DNA of 7,920 nucleotides. Source: Nitriliruptoraceae bacterium. Lineage in GTDB: Bacteria > Actinomycetota > Nitriliruptoria > Nitriliruptorales > Nitriliruptoraceae. The translations under genes and the position numbers were made by a program. The DNA lies in the NCBI GenBank assembly GCA_007117945.1, contig SKTN01000084.1, forward strand, positions 1-7,920, given 5' to 3'. Positions 1 through 5,566 of the stretch are shown here, in pieces (the first letter of the stretch is position 1; the number at the start of each line of letters is the position of its first letter). The notes beneath the pieces were generated by a model. It made no database searches. It was given only the letters and a program-made list of their open reading frames with translations, and was not told the DNA's origin.

Positions 1-133
1 CCTCGGCGCGGGCATCGCCGAGCAGTGCGAGGGCCAGGCCCATAGCGAGCACCAGCACGATCAGCGCGCGTCGTGGCCAGGCCCCGACGCGGGCGTCGGC
101 GGCGGCGTGGACCACCGTTCGTAGGCTCGTCAC
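1..133 (-). CDS. N-terminal fragment of a membrane-anchored or exported protein, function unknown
   Basis: An open frame on the minus strand starts at a GTG (133-131) and runs off the left edge, giving 44 residues. The start is supported by an AGGAG at 142-138 read on the minus strand, four bases before the GTG. After a polar N-terminus, residues 20-22 (Pro-Arg-Arg) are followed by a hydrophobic run of about 16 residues (ALIVLVLAMGLALALL) and then GDARAE. This is the layout of a signal peptide or a single N-terminal membrane anchor. The Arg pair is not followed by the Phe-Leu-Lys of a twin-arginine signal, so Sec export or a simple anchor is more likely. Nothing remains that names a family. 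The gene is divergent from mscS and shares the 134-297 spacer with it. It is too short for the ORF threshold of most tools, but the ribosome binding site and the peptide make a real gene likely. Confidence 0.6.
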   Translation of the reverse strand, partial: MTSLRTVVHAAADARVGAWPRRALIVLVLAMGLALALLGDARAE

Positions 134-297
134 CTCGCTCCTGACCTCGGGGTAGGCATCGCGCCCCCGGCCGCGGGCGCGGTCGGTCGAGGGTACGGCT
201 CCGTCACGGCTGGGGGGACCGGCCTCAGCCCGCGCGGGAAGGGTCGGTGCCGCTACCGTCCCCGCGCGCGCCGAGCGGGGCGCAGGCCGGAGGTGTG
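134..297. promoter_or_regulatory. Divergent spacer between the leftmost gene and mscS
   Basis: This spacer should hold the promoters of both the minus-strand fragment and mscS. I see no convincing -35/-10 pair on either strand. It carries the minus-strand AGGAG (138-142), a GC-only near-palindrome (161-180), a GGAAGGG at 237-243 and a GGAGG at 289-293 in front of alternative mscS starts. If mscS starts at the GTG at 247, the last 51 bases are coding. Confidence 0.4.
161..180. repeat. 20-base GC-only near-palindrome upstream of mscS
   Basis: The arms GCGCCC and GGGCGC flank a CGGCCG core. The whole 20 bases are self-complementary apart from one C:C mismatch pair. It lies in the divergent spacer and could be an operator or a transcribed hairpin. 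In DNA this rich in G and C, such a palindrome can arise by chance, so the functional claim is weak. Confidence 0.3.
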
Positions 298-1215
298 GTG
301 ATCCTCGAGTGGTGGATGGAGTCCGTCGGCCTGACCCGTGTCCAGGCGCAGGTCGCCATGTCGGTGGCCATCGTGGTGGTGCTCACGGGGCTGTGGTGGC
401 TGGTCGTGCGTTTGGTCACCCGCCGGATCGACGACCCCACGGCCTGGTACCCCGCCCGCAAGGCCGCGAGCTACGTCACCGTGATGATCGGCGTGTTCGC
501 GCTGCTGTGGGTGTGGCTCGGCGCACTGGGTGAGCTCGCCACCTTCTTCGGCCTGGCGGCAGCCGGTATCGCCCTGGCGCTGGCCGACGTGCTCAAGAAC
601 ATCGCCGGGTGGGTCTACCTGATGTTGCGCCGCCCGTACCGCATGGACGACCGCATCGAGGTGGACGGTGTCGCCGGGGACGTCATCGATATCCGCGTGC
701 AGCGCACCACCCTGTTGGAGATCAAGAACTGGGTGGACGCCGACCAGTCCACGGGCCGCATCGTCCACATCCCCAACGGCTACGTCTTCAACCGTCAGGT
801 CTTCAACTACACCGAGGGGTTCGCCTACATCTGGCACGAGGTGCCGATGCTGATCACCTTCGAGTCCGACCCGGGCGTGGCCGAGGCCATCCTGCAGTCG
901 GCGTTGGACGCGGTGGGCGGGCACACCCCCGAGGAGGCCGAGCAGCGCATCCGGCGTGCCGCCATGTCGTACAAGATCCGTTACACCTACCTGACCCCGG
1001 CGGTGTACCTGACGGTCAAGCCCGGTGGGATCCTGCTGACGGGCCGCCTGCTGGTCGACGCGCGCCGCCGACGGGCCGTGGACCAGCAGATCTGGCGGCG
1101 GGTGCTGGCCGAGTTGCGCGAGGAGCCGCGGGTCGAGCTGACCTACCCGGTCTCCCGGGTGCACCTGCACGATCGGCGCGAGTCCGGTCACGTGCCCGGG
1201 CACGAACCCGGCTGA
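298..1215 (+). CDS. Small-conductance mechanosensitive channel, MscS family
   Basis: The product is an inner-membrane channel of the MscS family, which opens under membrane tension to release solutes after osmotic downshock. From the GTG at 298 it has 305 residues, close to the size of small MscS proteins. Three hydrophobic segments are visible at about 17-40, 58-83 and 85-110. The third, rich in Gly and Ala (GLAAAGIALALADVLKNIAG), is the pore-lining helix and runs into the beta domain with RPYRMDDRIEVDGVAGDV. The signature PNGYVFNRQVFNYT lies at about 159-172, followed by a C-terminal alpha/beta domain and a His/Arg-rich tail. Three starts are possible. GTG 298 has GGAGG four bases upstream and is preferred. 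GTG 247 has GGAAGGG three bases upstream and adds 17 residues low in hydrophobicity. ATG 316 lacks a ribosome binding site. The gene is convergent with the IclR gene, 17 bases away, and has no evident link to histidine use. Confidence 0.88.
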   Translation: MILEWWMESVGLTRVQAQVAMSVAIVVVLTGLWWLVVRLVTRRIDDPTAWYPARKAASYVTVMIGVFALLWVWLGALGELATFFGLAAAGIALALADVLKNIAGWVYLMLRRPYRMDDRIEVDGVAGDVIDIRVQRTTLLEIKNWVDADQSTGRIVHIPNGYVFNRQVFNYTEGFAYIWHEVPMLITFESDPGVAEAILQSALDAVGGHTPEEAEQRIRRAAMSYKIRYTYLTPAVYLTVKPGGILLTGRLLVDARRRRAVDQQIWRRVLAELREEPRVELTYPVSRVHLHDRRESGHVPGHEPG

Positions 1216-1232
1216 CCTGCCTGGTCCGCGGC

Positions 1233-2018
1233 TCAGCGGCGCGCTCCCCGCGAGGGCACGCCCCCCAACCGGGCGGTCAGCACGTCGGCCACCGCGCCGA
1301 CCTCCTCGGCGAGGGCCTCGCGTGCGTCGGCCGTCAGCTCCTCGCTGCGGAAGGTGGCGCTGATGGCGGCCGTCGGTCGCCACCCGCGGGAGCGGACCAC
1401 GGCCCCCACCGAGGCGTAGCCCTCCGTCACCTCGCCGTCCTCCAACGACCAGCCGCGGGTGCGGTCGGCGCGCATGATGGGGATCAGCTTCGGGTACCCC
1501 GTGGGCCCCTTCGTCGTCCGCCGCCCGAGGTCGGGCCTCGGCCCCAGTCGTGCGAGCACCCCCTGGGGCTGGTCCGCGGCCAGCATCGCCCGCCCCGAGG
1601 CGGTCAGGTGCGCCGGGAGCCGCACGCCGACGTCGGTGACCAGCTCGTCGGCGTCCACGGGGGACTCCTTCAACAGGTAGAGCACCTCACGGCCGTCGAG
1701 GATGCCGAGGTGGCAGGTGTGGCCGACCCGCAGGGCGAGGTCGGCGAGCAGGGGGCGCGCGAGGCGTTCCAGGCCGGCCTGGCGCTGGAAGGCGCTGCCG
1801 ATCTCGAAGGCCGCGATCCCGAGCTCGTAGCGCCGCCGCTCGCTGATGTGGGCGACGAACCCCTGCGCCTCCAGGGCATCGAGGAGGTGGTAGAGGCTGG
1901 AGCGGGGGATGGCCAGCTCCCGCGCGATGGTGGCCGCGGTCACCGCCCGCGGCTGTCGTGCCAGGAACCAGATGATCGCCAGGGCCCGCTCCGCGGCCGG
2001 GACCTGCCCCCGACCCAC
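1233..2018 (-). CDS. IclR-family transcriptional regulator, probable regulator of the hut operon
   Basis: The protein of 261 residues has IclR-family architecture. An N-terminal winged helix-turn-helix (about 6-68) has its recognition region around IPRSSLYHLLDALEAQGFV and a wing ending in RRRYELG. A linker helix and an effector-binding domain (about 80-250) follow, with HLTASGRAMLA and EGYASVGAVVRSRG typical of that domain. IclR proteins bind DNA as dimers or tetramers and sense small metabolites. The gene is divergent from hutH, so histidine, urocanate or a later intermediate is the inferred ligand; the sequence does not show which, nor whether it represses or activates. The annotated GTG (2018-2016) has no ribosome binding site and is the only usual start codon in this frame upstream of the domain. 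It may be leaderless. A strong GGGAGGG instead precedes an in-frame ATC at 2063-2061, which would add 15 residues. Confidence 0.9.
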   Translation of the reverse strand: MGRGQVPAAERALAIIWFLARQPRAVTAATIARELAIPRSSLYHLLDALEAQGFVAHISERRRYELGIAAFEIGSAFQRQAGLERLARPLLADLALRVGHTCHLGILDGREVLYLLKESPVDADELVTDVGVRLPAHLTASGRAMLAADQPQGVLARLGPRPDLGRRTTKGPTGYPKLIPIMRADRTRGWSLEDGEVTEGYASVGAVVRSRGWRPTAAISATFRSEELTADAREALAEEVGAVADVLTARLGGVPSRGARR

Positions 2019-2067
2019 GGGGCGCTGCCCACCGGGTTGCTGGCCGGTGCCCTGGGCGCTGATGGTT

Positions 2068-2074
2068 CCCTCCC
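2068..2074 (-). promoter_or_regulatory. Strong Shine-Dalgarno-like sequence facing the IclR gene, in front of ATC
   Basis: Read on the minus strand, GGGAGGG is followed by AACC and then ATC (2063-2061), which is in frame with the IclR gene and joined to it by an open frame. The predicted GTG start at 2018 lies 49 bases beyond it with no ribosome binding site. Either initiation uses the rare ATC codon, or the sequence holds an error or mutation from ATG or GTG, or this match is a coincidence and the mRNA is leaderless. Confidence 0.35.
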
Positions 2075-2145
2075 GTGCCGGTGTCCGGTGGCCGTGTCCC
2101 GTACCCCGCCGCGCACCGCGGACGGCGCCCGGCGGGGTCCCACTC

Positions 2146-2193
2146 CGGCACGCTCCACGAAGTCTCGTATCCGAGACTTTACCGAGCGTGCCG
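2146..2193. promoter_or_regulatory. 48-base nested inverted repeat, candidate IclR operator
   Basis: Two perfect inverted repeats share one centre (between 2169 and 2170). The inner pair is AAGTCTCG (2160-2167) and CGAGACTT (2172-2179) around TATC. The outer pair is CGGCACGCTC (2146-2155) and GAGCGTGCCG (2184-2193). Each outer arm is separated from the inner arm by four unpaired bases (CACG on the left, TACC on the right). The inner arms are far lower in GC than the surrounding DNA, so 18 paired positions are unlikely to be chance. Being between divergent starts, it is probably an operator, with two concentric half-site pairs suiting a dimer of dimers such as IclR proteins form. If transcribed it could also fold as a hairpin with a 4x4 internal loop and act in a 5' leader. 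Confidence 0.65.
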
Positions 2194-2280
2194 CGGTTCC
2201 ACCCCGGCCCTCCACGTGGTCGGATGCGGAGGGCACCGCCGCCGCACGCGCGTCGGGTAGCTGTCCATCAGCCGTCGACC

Positions 2281-2285
2281 AGGAG
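2281..2285 (+). promoter_or_regulatory. Ribosome binding site of hutH
   Basis: AGGAG lies six bases before the ATG at 2292. It fixes the hutH start within a reading frame that happens to stay open far upstream through unrelated genes. Confidence 0.8.
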
Positions 2286-2291
2286 CCGCGG

Positions 2292-3857
2292 ATGCGCGAC
2301 CGGCCATCCCCGCAGCCGGCAGCAGGCGTCGCCGTCGGGCCGGGGCCCCTCACCCAGGAGCAGGTGGTGGGGGTCGCCCGGTACGGCTGGCCCGTCCACC
2401 TGCCCGCTGACGCCCTCGCGGCGCTTGCCTCGGGTCGTGCCGCCATCGACGAACTGGCCGGTGCCGACCGCCCCGTCTACGGCGTGTCCACGGGCTTCGG
2501 GGCCCTGGCGACGCGCCACATCCCCCCGGGGCTGCGCGCCCAGCTGCAACGCTCCCTGATCCGCTCCCACGCCGCCGGGACGGGACCCGAGGTGGAGCGC
2601 GAGGTCGTCCGCGCCATGCTGCTGCTGCGGTTGCGGACCCTGACCTCGGGCCACACGGGCGTGCGGGTCGAGGTGGCCGAGTCCCTGGTCGGGCTGCTGA
2701 CCGCAGGCATCACCCCCGTGGTCCCCGAGCACGGCAGCCTCGGGTGCTCCGGTGACCTGGCACCCCTGGCGGCCGTGGCCCTGGCGCTGACGGGGGAGGG
2801 GGAGGTCCGGGACGCGAGCGGGGCGTTGCGGCCCGCCGCCGCGGCCCTCGACGCGGCCGGTCTCGCGCCCGTGGAGCTGGTCGCCAAGGAGGGCCTGGCG
2901 CTGATCAACGGCACCGACGGGATGCTCGGTCAGCTGGTGCTGGCCTGCCACGACCTCCAGCGGCTGCTGCAGGTCGCGGACGTCACCGCGGCCATGAGCG
3001 TGGAGGCGTTGCTGGCCACCGACCGGGTGTTCGCCGCCGATGTCGTGGCGCTGCGGCCCCACCCCGGCCAGCAGGCCAGCGCCGCCAACCTGCGTCGGCT
3101 GCTGGCGGGCTCGGCGGTGGTCGACAGCCACCGCACCCCTGACTGCACCCGGGTGCAGGACGCCTACTCTCTGCGGTGTGCGCCCCAGGTGGCCGGTGCC
3201 GCCCGCGACCTGCTCGGCTTCGCCCGCGTGGTCGCCGACCGCGAGCTCGCCAGCGCCATCGACAACCCGGCGCTGCTCGACGACGGGCGGGTGGAGTCCA
3301 ACGGCAACTTCCACGGTGCCCCGATCGCACAGGTGCTCGACCACCTCGCCGTCACCGTCGCCGACCTGGCCTCCATCGCCGAGCGTCGCACGGACCGGTT
3401 CCTCGACGTGGACCGCAACCAGGGTCTGCCGCCCTTCCTCGCCCACGACCCCGGGGTGGACTCGGGCTACATGATCGCCCAGTACACCCAGGCCGCGATC
3501 GTCGCGGAGTGCAAGCGGTTGGCGGCCCCGGCCTCGGTGGACTCGATCCCCTCCTCGGCGCTGCAGGAGGATCACGTGTCGATGGGCTGGGGCGCGGCCC
3601 GCAAGCTCCGCCGCTCGCTGGATGGCCTGATGCGTGTGCTGGCCATCGAGCTGCTCACCGCCGCCCGGGGGCTCGACCTGCGCGCCCCCCTGGCCCCGGG
3701 CCCGGGTACGGGTGCGGCCCGGGACGTGCTGCGCGCGCACGTTCCCGGCCCCGGCCCCGACCGCCACGTCGCACCGGAGATCGACGCCGCCGTCGCCGTG
3801 GTGCAGGACGGCAGCCTGCTCGCGGCCGTCGCGGGGGCCGTCGGACACCTCGACTAG
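2292..3857 (+). CDS. hutH: Histidine ammonia-lyase
   Basis: HutH removes ammonia from L-histidine to give trans-urocanate, the first step of histidine breakdown in the cytoplasm; the family works as a homotetramer. The 521 residues match the usual length of about 510. The family landmarks occur in order: VYGVSTGFG at 62-70 with the conserved active-site Tyr63; the cofactor motif GSLGCSGDLAPLA at 148-160; NGTDG at 206-210; QDAYSLRCAPQ at 289-299 with Tyr292; NGNFHG at 337-342; and QEDHVSMG at 425-432 with Glu426. The electrophilic MIO cofactor would form from Cys152-Ser153-Gly154 rather than the textbook Ala-Ser-Gly. As far as I recall, the Cys form is known in actinobacterial HutH. The ATG at 2292 is set by AGGAG six bases upstream, and the family homology begins just after it, around residue 20. 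It is the first gene of the operon, 41 bases before hutU. HutH rather than PAL or TAL is favoured by the hut context. Confidence 0.96.
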   Translation: MRDRPSPQPAAGVAVGPGPLTQEQVVGVARYGWPVHLPADALAALASGRAAIDELAGADRPVYGVSTGFGALATRHIPPGLRAQLQRSLIRSHAAGTGPEVEREVVRAMLLLRLRTLTSGHTGVRVEVAESLVGLLTAGITPVVPEHGSLGCSGDLAPLAAVALALTGEGEVRDASGALRPAAAALDAAGLAPVELVAKEGLALINGTDGMLGQLVLACHDLQRLLQVADVTAAMSVEALLATDRVFAADVVALRPHPGQQASAANLRRLLAGSAVVDSHRTPDCTRVQDAYSLRCAPQVAGAARDLLGFARVVADRELASAIDNPALLDDGRVESNGNFHGAPIAQVLDHLAVTVADLASIAERRTDRFLDVDRNQGLPPFLAHDPGVDSGYMIAQYTQAAIVAECKRLAAPASVDSIPSSALQEDHVSMGWGAARKLRRSLDGLMRVLAIELLTAARGLDLRAPLAPGPGTGAARDVLRAHVPGPGPDRHVAPEIDAAVAVVQDGSLLAAVAGAVGHLD

Positions 3858-3888
3858 ATCCTCGGCCGTGCGCCTCGTCCGTGACGTC

Positions 3889-3893
3889 AGGAG
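3889..3893 (+). promoter_or_regulatory. Ribosome binding site of hutU
   Basis: AGGAG lies five bases before the ATG at 3899, in the 41-base hutH-hutU gap. No terminator-like hairpin is seen in that gap, so co-transcription is expected. Confidence 0.75.
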
Positions 3894-3898
3894 CAAGG

Positions 3899-5566
3899 AT
3901 GGACACCCCACCGACCATCACCGCACCGCGTGGCCCGGTGCGTACCGCCCGGGGCTGGGGCCAGGAGGCCGCCTCCCGGATGCTGGCCAACAACCTCGAC
4001 GCCGCCGTGGCCGAGCACCCCGAGGAGCTGATCGTCTACGGCGGTACGGGCAAGGCTGCCCGGGACTGGCCCTCCTACGCTGCGATCCAGCGCACCCTGC
4101 ACACCCTGGCCGACGACGAGACCCTGCTGGTCCAGTCGGGACGCCCCGTCGGGGTGCTGCGGACCCACGAGTGGGCACCCCGGGTGCTCATCGCCAACGC
4201 GAACCTGGTCCCGGACTGGGCGAGTTGGGAGGAGTTCCGCCGCCTCGATGCCCTGGGGCTCACGATGTACGGGCAGATGACCGCCGGGTCCTGGATCTAC
4301 ATCGGTACCCAGGGCATCCTCCAGGGCACCTACGAGACCTTCGGGGCCGTGGCCGAGCAGCGCTTCGCCGGCACGCTGGCGGGCACCGTGACCCTGACCG
4401 CCGGGCTCGGTGGTATGGGCGGTGCCCAGCCCCTGGCGGTCACCCTGCACGAGGGCGTCGCGTTGGTCGTGGAGTGCGACGCCTCGCGGATCCGGCGGCG
4501 CCTCGAGGACCGCTACCTCGACGTCGCCGCCGAGGACCTCGACGATGCCATCGCCCGGGTGGAAGCGGCCCGCCGCGACCGCCGTGCGCTGTCGGTGGGG
4601 CTCGAGGGCAACGCCGCGGTGGTGGTGCCGGAGCTGCTGCGCCGGGGGGTGGCGATCGACATCGTCACGGACCAGACCTCCGCCCACGACCCCCTGGCCT
4701 ACCTGCCCGCCGACTGCGCCTTCGAGGAGTGGCACCGCGAGCGGGAGAAGGACCCCGCGGGCTTCACCGAGCGGGCCCGTGCGTCGATGGCCACCCACGT
4801 GGAGGCGATGGTCGGCTTCCTCGACGCCGGTGCCGAGGTGTTCGACTACGGCAACTCCCTGCGCTCCGAGGCCCGTGCCGGCGGCTTCGGCCGCGCCTTC
4901 GACTACCCCGGCTTCGTACCCGCCTACATCCGGCCGCTGTTCTGCGAGGGCAGGGGGCCCTTCCGGTGGGCGGCGCTGTCGGGGGACCCCGCCGACATCG
5001 CCGCCACCGACCGGGCGGTGTTGGAGCTGTTCGGCGAGGACGACCACCTGCGCCGTTGGATCACCATGGCCGGCGAGCGGGTCGCCTTCCAGGGGCTGCC
5101 CGCGCGGATCTGCTGGCTCGGCTACGGGCAGCGGGAGCGGGCCGGCCTCGCCTTCAACGACCTGGTGGCGTCAGGGCAGGTCGCCGCGCCCATCGTGATC
5201 GGCCGGGACCACCTCGATGCTGGTTCGGTGGCCTCCCCCTACCGCGAGACCGAGGCCATGCGCGACGGCTCCGATGCGATCGCCGACTGGCCGCTGCTCA
5301 ACGCCATGGTCAACGTGGCCTCCGGCGCGTCCTGGGTGTCGATCCACCACGGTGGCGGGGTGGGTATGGGCCGCTCGATCCACGCGGGTCAGGTCAGCGT
5401 CGCCGACGGCACCCCGCTCGCCGCCGCCAAGCTCGAGCGCGTCCTGACCAACGACCCGGGCATGGGGGTGATCCGCCACGTCGACGCGGGCTACCCCGAG
5501 GCCGAGGAGGTGGCCACCGCACGGGGCGTGCGCATCCCCCTGCGCGAGGGACCGGCGTCGCCGTGA
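3899..5566 (+). CDS. hutU: Urocanate hydratase (urocanase)
   Basis: HutU adds water to urocanate to give 4-imidazolone-5-propionate, using tightly bound NAD+ as an electrophile; it is a cytoplasmic enzyme. The 555 residues are the standard family length. Visible landmarks are YGGTGKAARDW (47-57), the NAD-binding segment TAGLGGMGGAQPLA (167-180), GLEGNAAVVVPEL (234-246), TDQTSAHDPL (257-266), FDYGNSLR (315-322), ICWLGYGQR (404-412) with the conserved Cys405, and IGRDHLDAGSVASPYRETEA at 434-453. HHGGGVGMGRSIHAGQV lies at 483-499. All core motifs are intact. The start ATG has AGGAG five bases upstream. Its stop codon overlaps the next gene's start as GTGA, so the downstream amidohydrolase is probably translationally coupled. 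The third gene is therefore made in step with a histidine enzyme. Confidence 0.97.
   Translation: MDTPPTITAPRGPVRTARGWGQEAASRMLANNLDAAVAEHPEELIVYGGTGKAARDWPSYAAIQRTLHTLADDETLLVQSGRPVGVLRTHEWAPRVLIANANLVPDWASWEEFRRLDALGLTMYGQMTAGSWIYIGTQGILQGTYETFGAVAEQRFAGTLAGTVTLTAGLGGMGGAQPLAVTLHEGVALVVECDASRIRRRLEDRYLDVAAEDLDDAIARVEAARRDRRALSVGLEGNAAVVVPELLRRGVAIDIVTDQTSAHDPLAYLPADCAFEEWHREREKDPAGFTERARASMATHVEAMVGFLDAGAEVFDYGNSLRSEARAGGFGRAFDYPGFVPAYIRPLFCEGRGPFRWAALSGDPADIAATDRAVLELFGEDDHLRRWITMAGERVAFQGLPARICWLGYGQRERAGLAFNDLVASGQVAAPIVIGRDHLDAGSVASPYRETEAMRDGSDAIADWPLLNAMVNVASGASWVSIHHGGGVGMGRSIHAGQVSVADGTPLAAAKLERVLTNDPGMGVIRHVDAGYPEAEEVATARGVRIPLREGPASP

Larger units (their letters stand above)
2019..2291. 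promoter_or_regulatory. Divergent control region between the IclR gene and hutH
   Basis: This 273-base spacer should contain the promoters for both the regulator and the hut operon. Its main feature is the nested dyad at 2146-2193, placed roughly midway: the dyad centre is about 122 bases from the hutH start and 151 from the IclR GTG. It also holds a GC-rich dyad (CCGCG, three bases, CGCGG) near 2109-2121, the minus-strand GGGAGGG (2068-2074) and the hutH ribosome binding site (2281-2285). I could not assign a convincing -35/-10 pair to either gene. Confidence 0.6.

Noticed and set aside
1..133. Twin-arginine signal peptide in the leftmost gene
   Set aside because: The Arg pair is followed by Ala-Leu-Ile-Val rather than the hydrophobic-Lys pattern of Tat signals, and the fragment is too short to judge further.
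1216..1232. A bidirectional terminator between the convergent mscS and IclR genes
   Set aside because: The gap is only 17 bases and neither it nor the flanking coding ends show a clear stem with a T-run.
2146..2193. The nested dyad as a transcription terminator
   Set aside because: It lies between divergent gene starts, has no T-run on either side, and no gene ends near it.
609..3857. A 1082-residue plus-strand frame that would fuse upstream sequence to HutH
   Set aside because: The part before 2292 overlaps mscS and the IclR gene and reads as Arg/Gly/Pro-rich nonsense. The AGGAG at 2281 and the start of homology set the true start.
3881..3888. The palindrome TGACGTCA in the hutH-hutU gap as an operator
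   Set aside because: An eight-base palindrome is common by chance, and it sits directly against the hutU ribosome binding site inside the operon.
2268..3911. A 547-residue open frame on the minus strand antisense to hutH
   Set aside because: Its composition (rich in Gly, Arg, His, Gln, no domain) is that of a mirror frame of GC-rich coding DNA, and hutH on the other strand is unmistakable.
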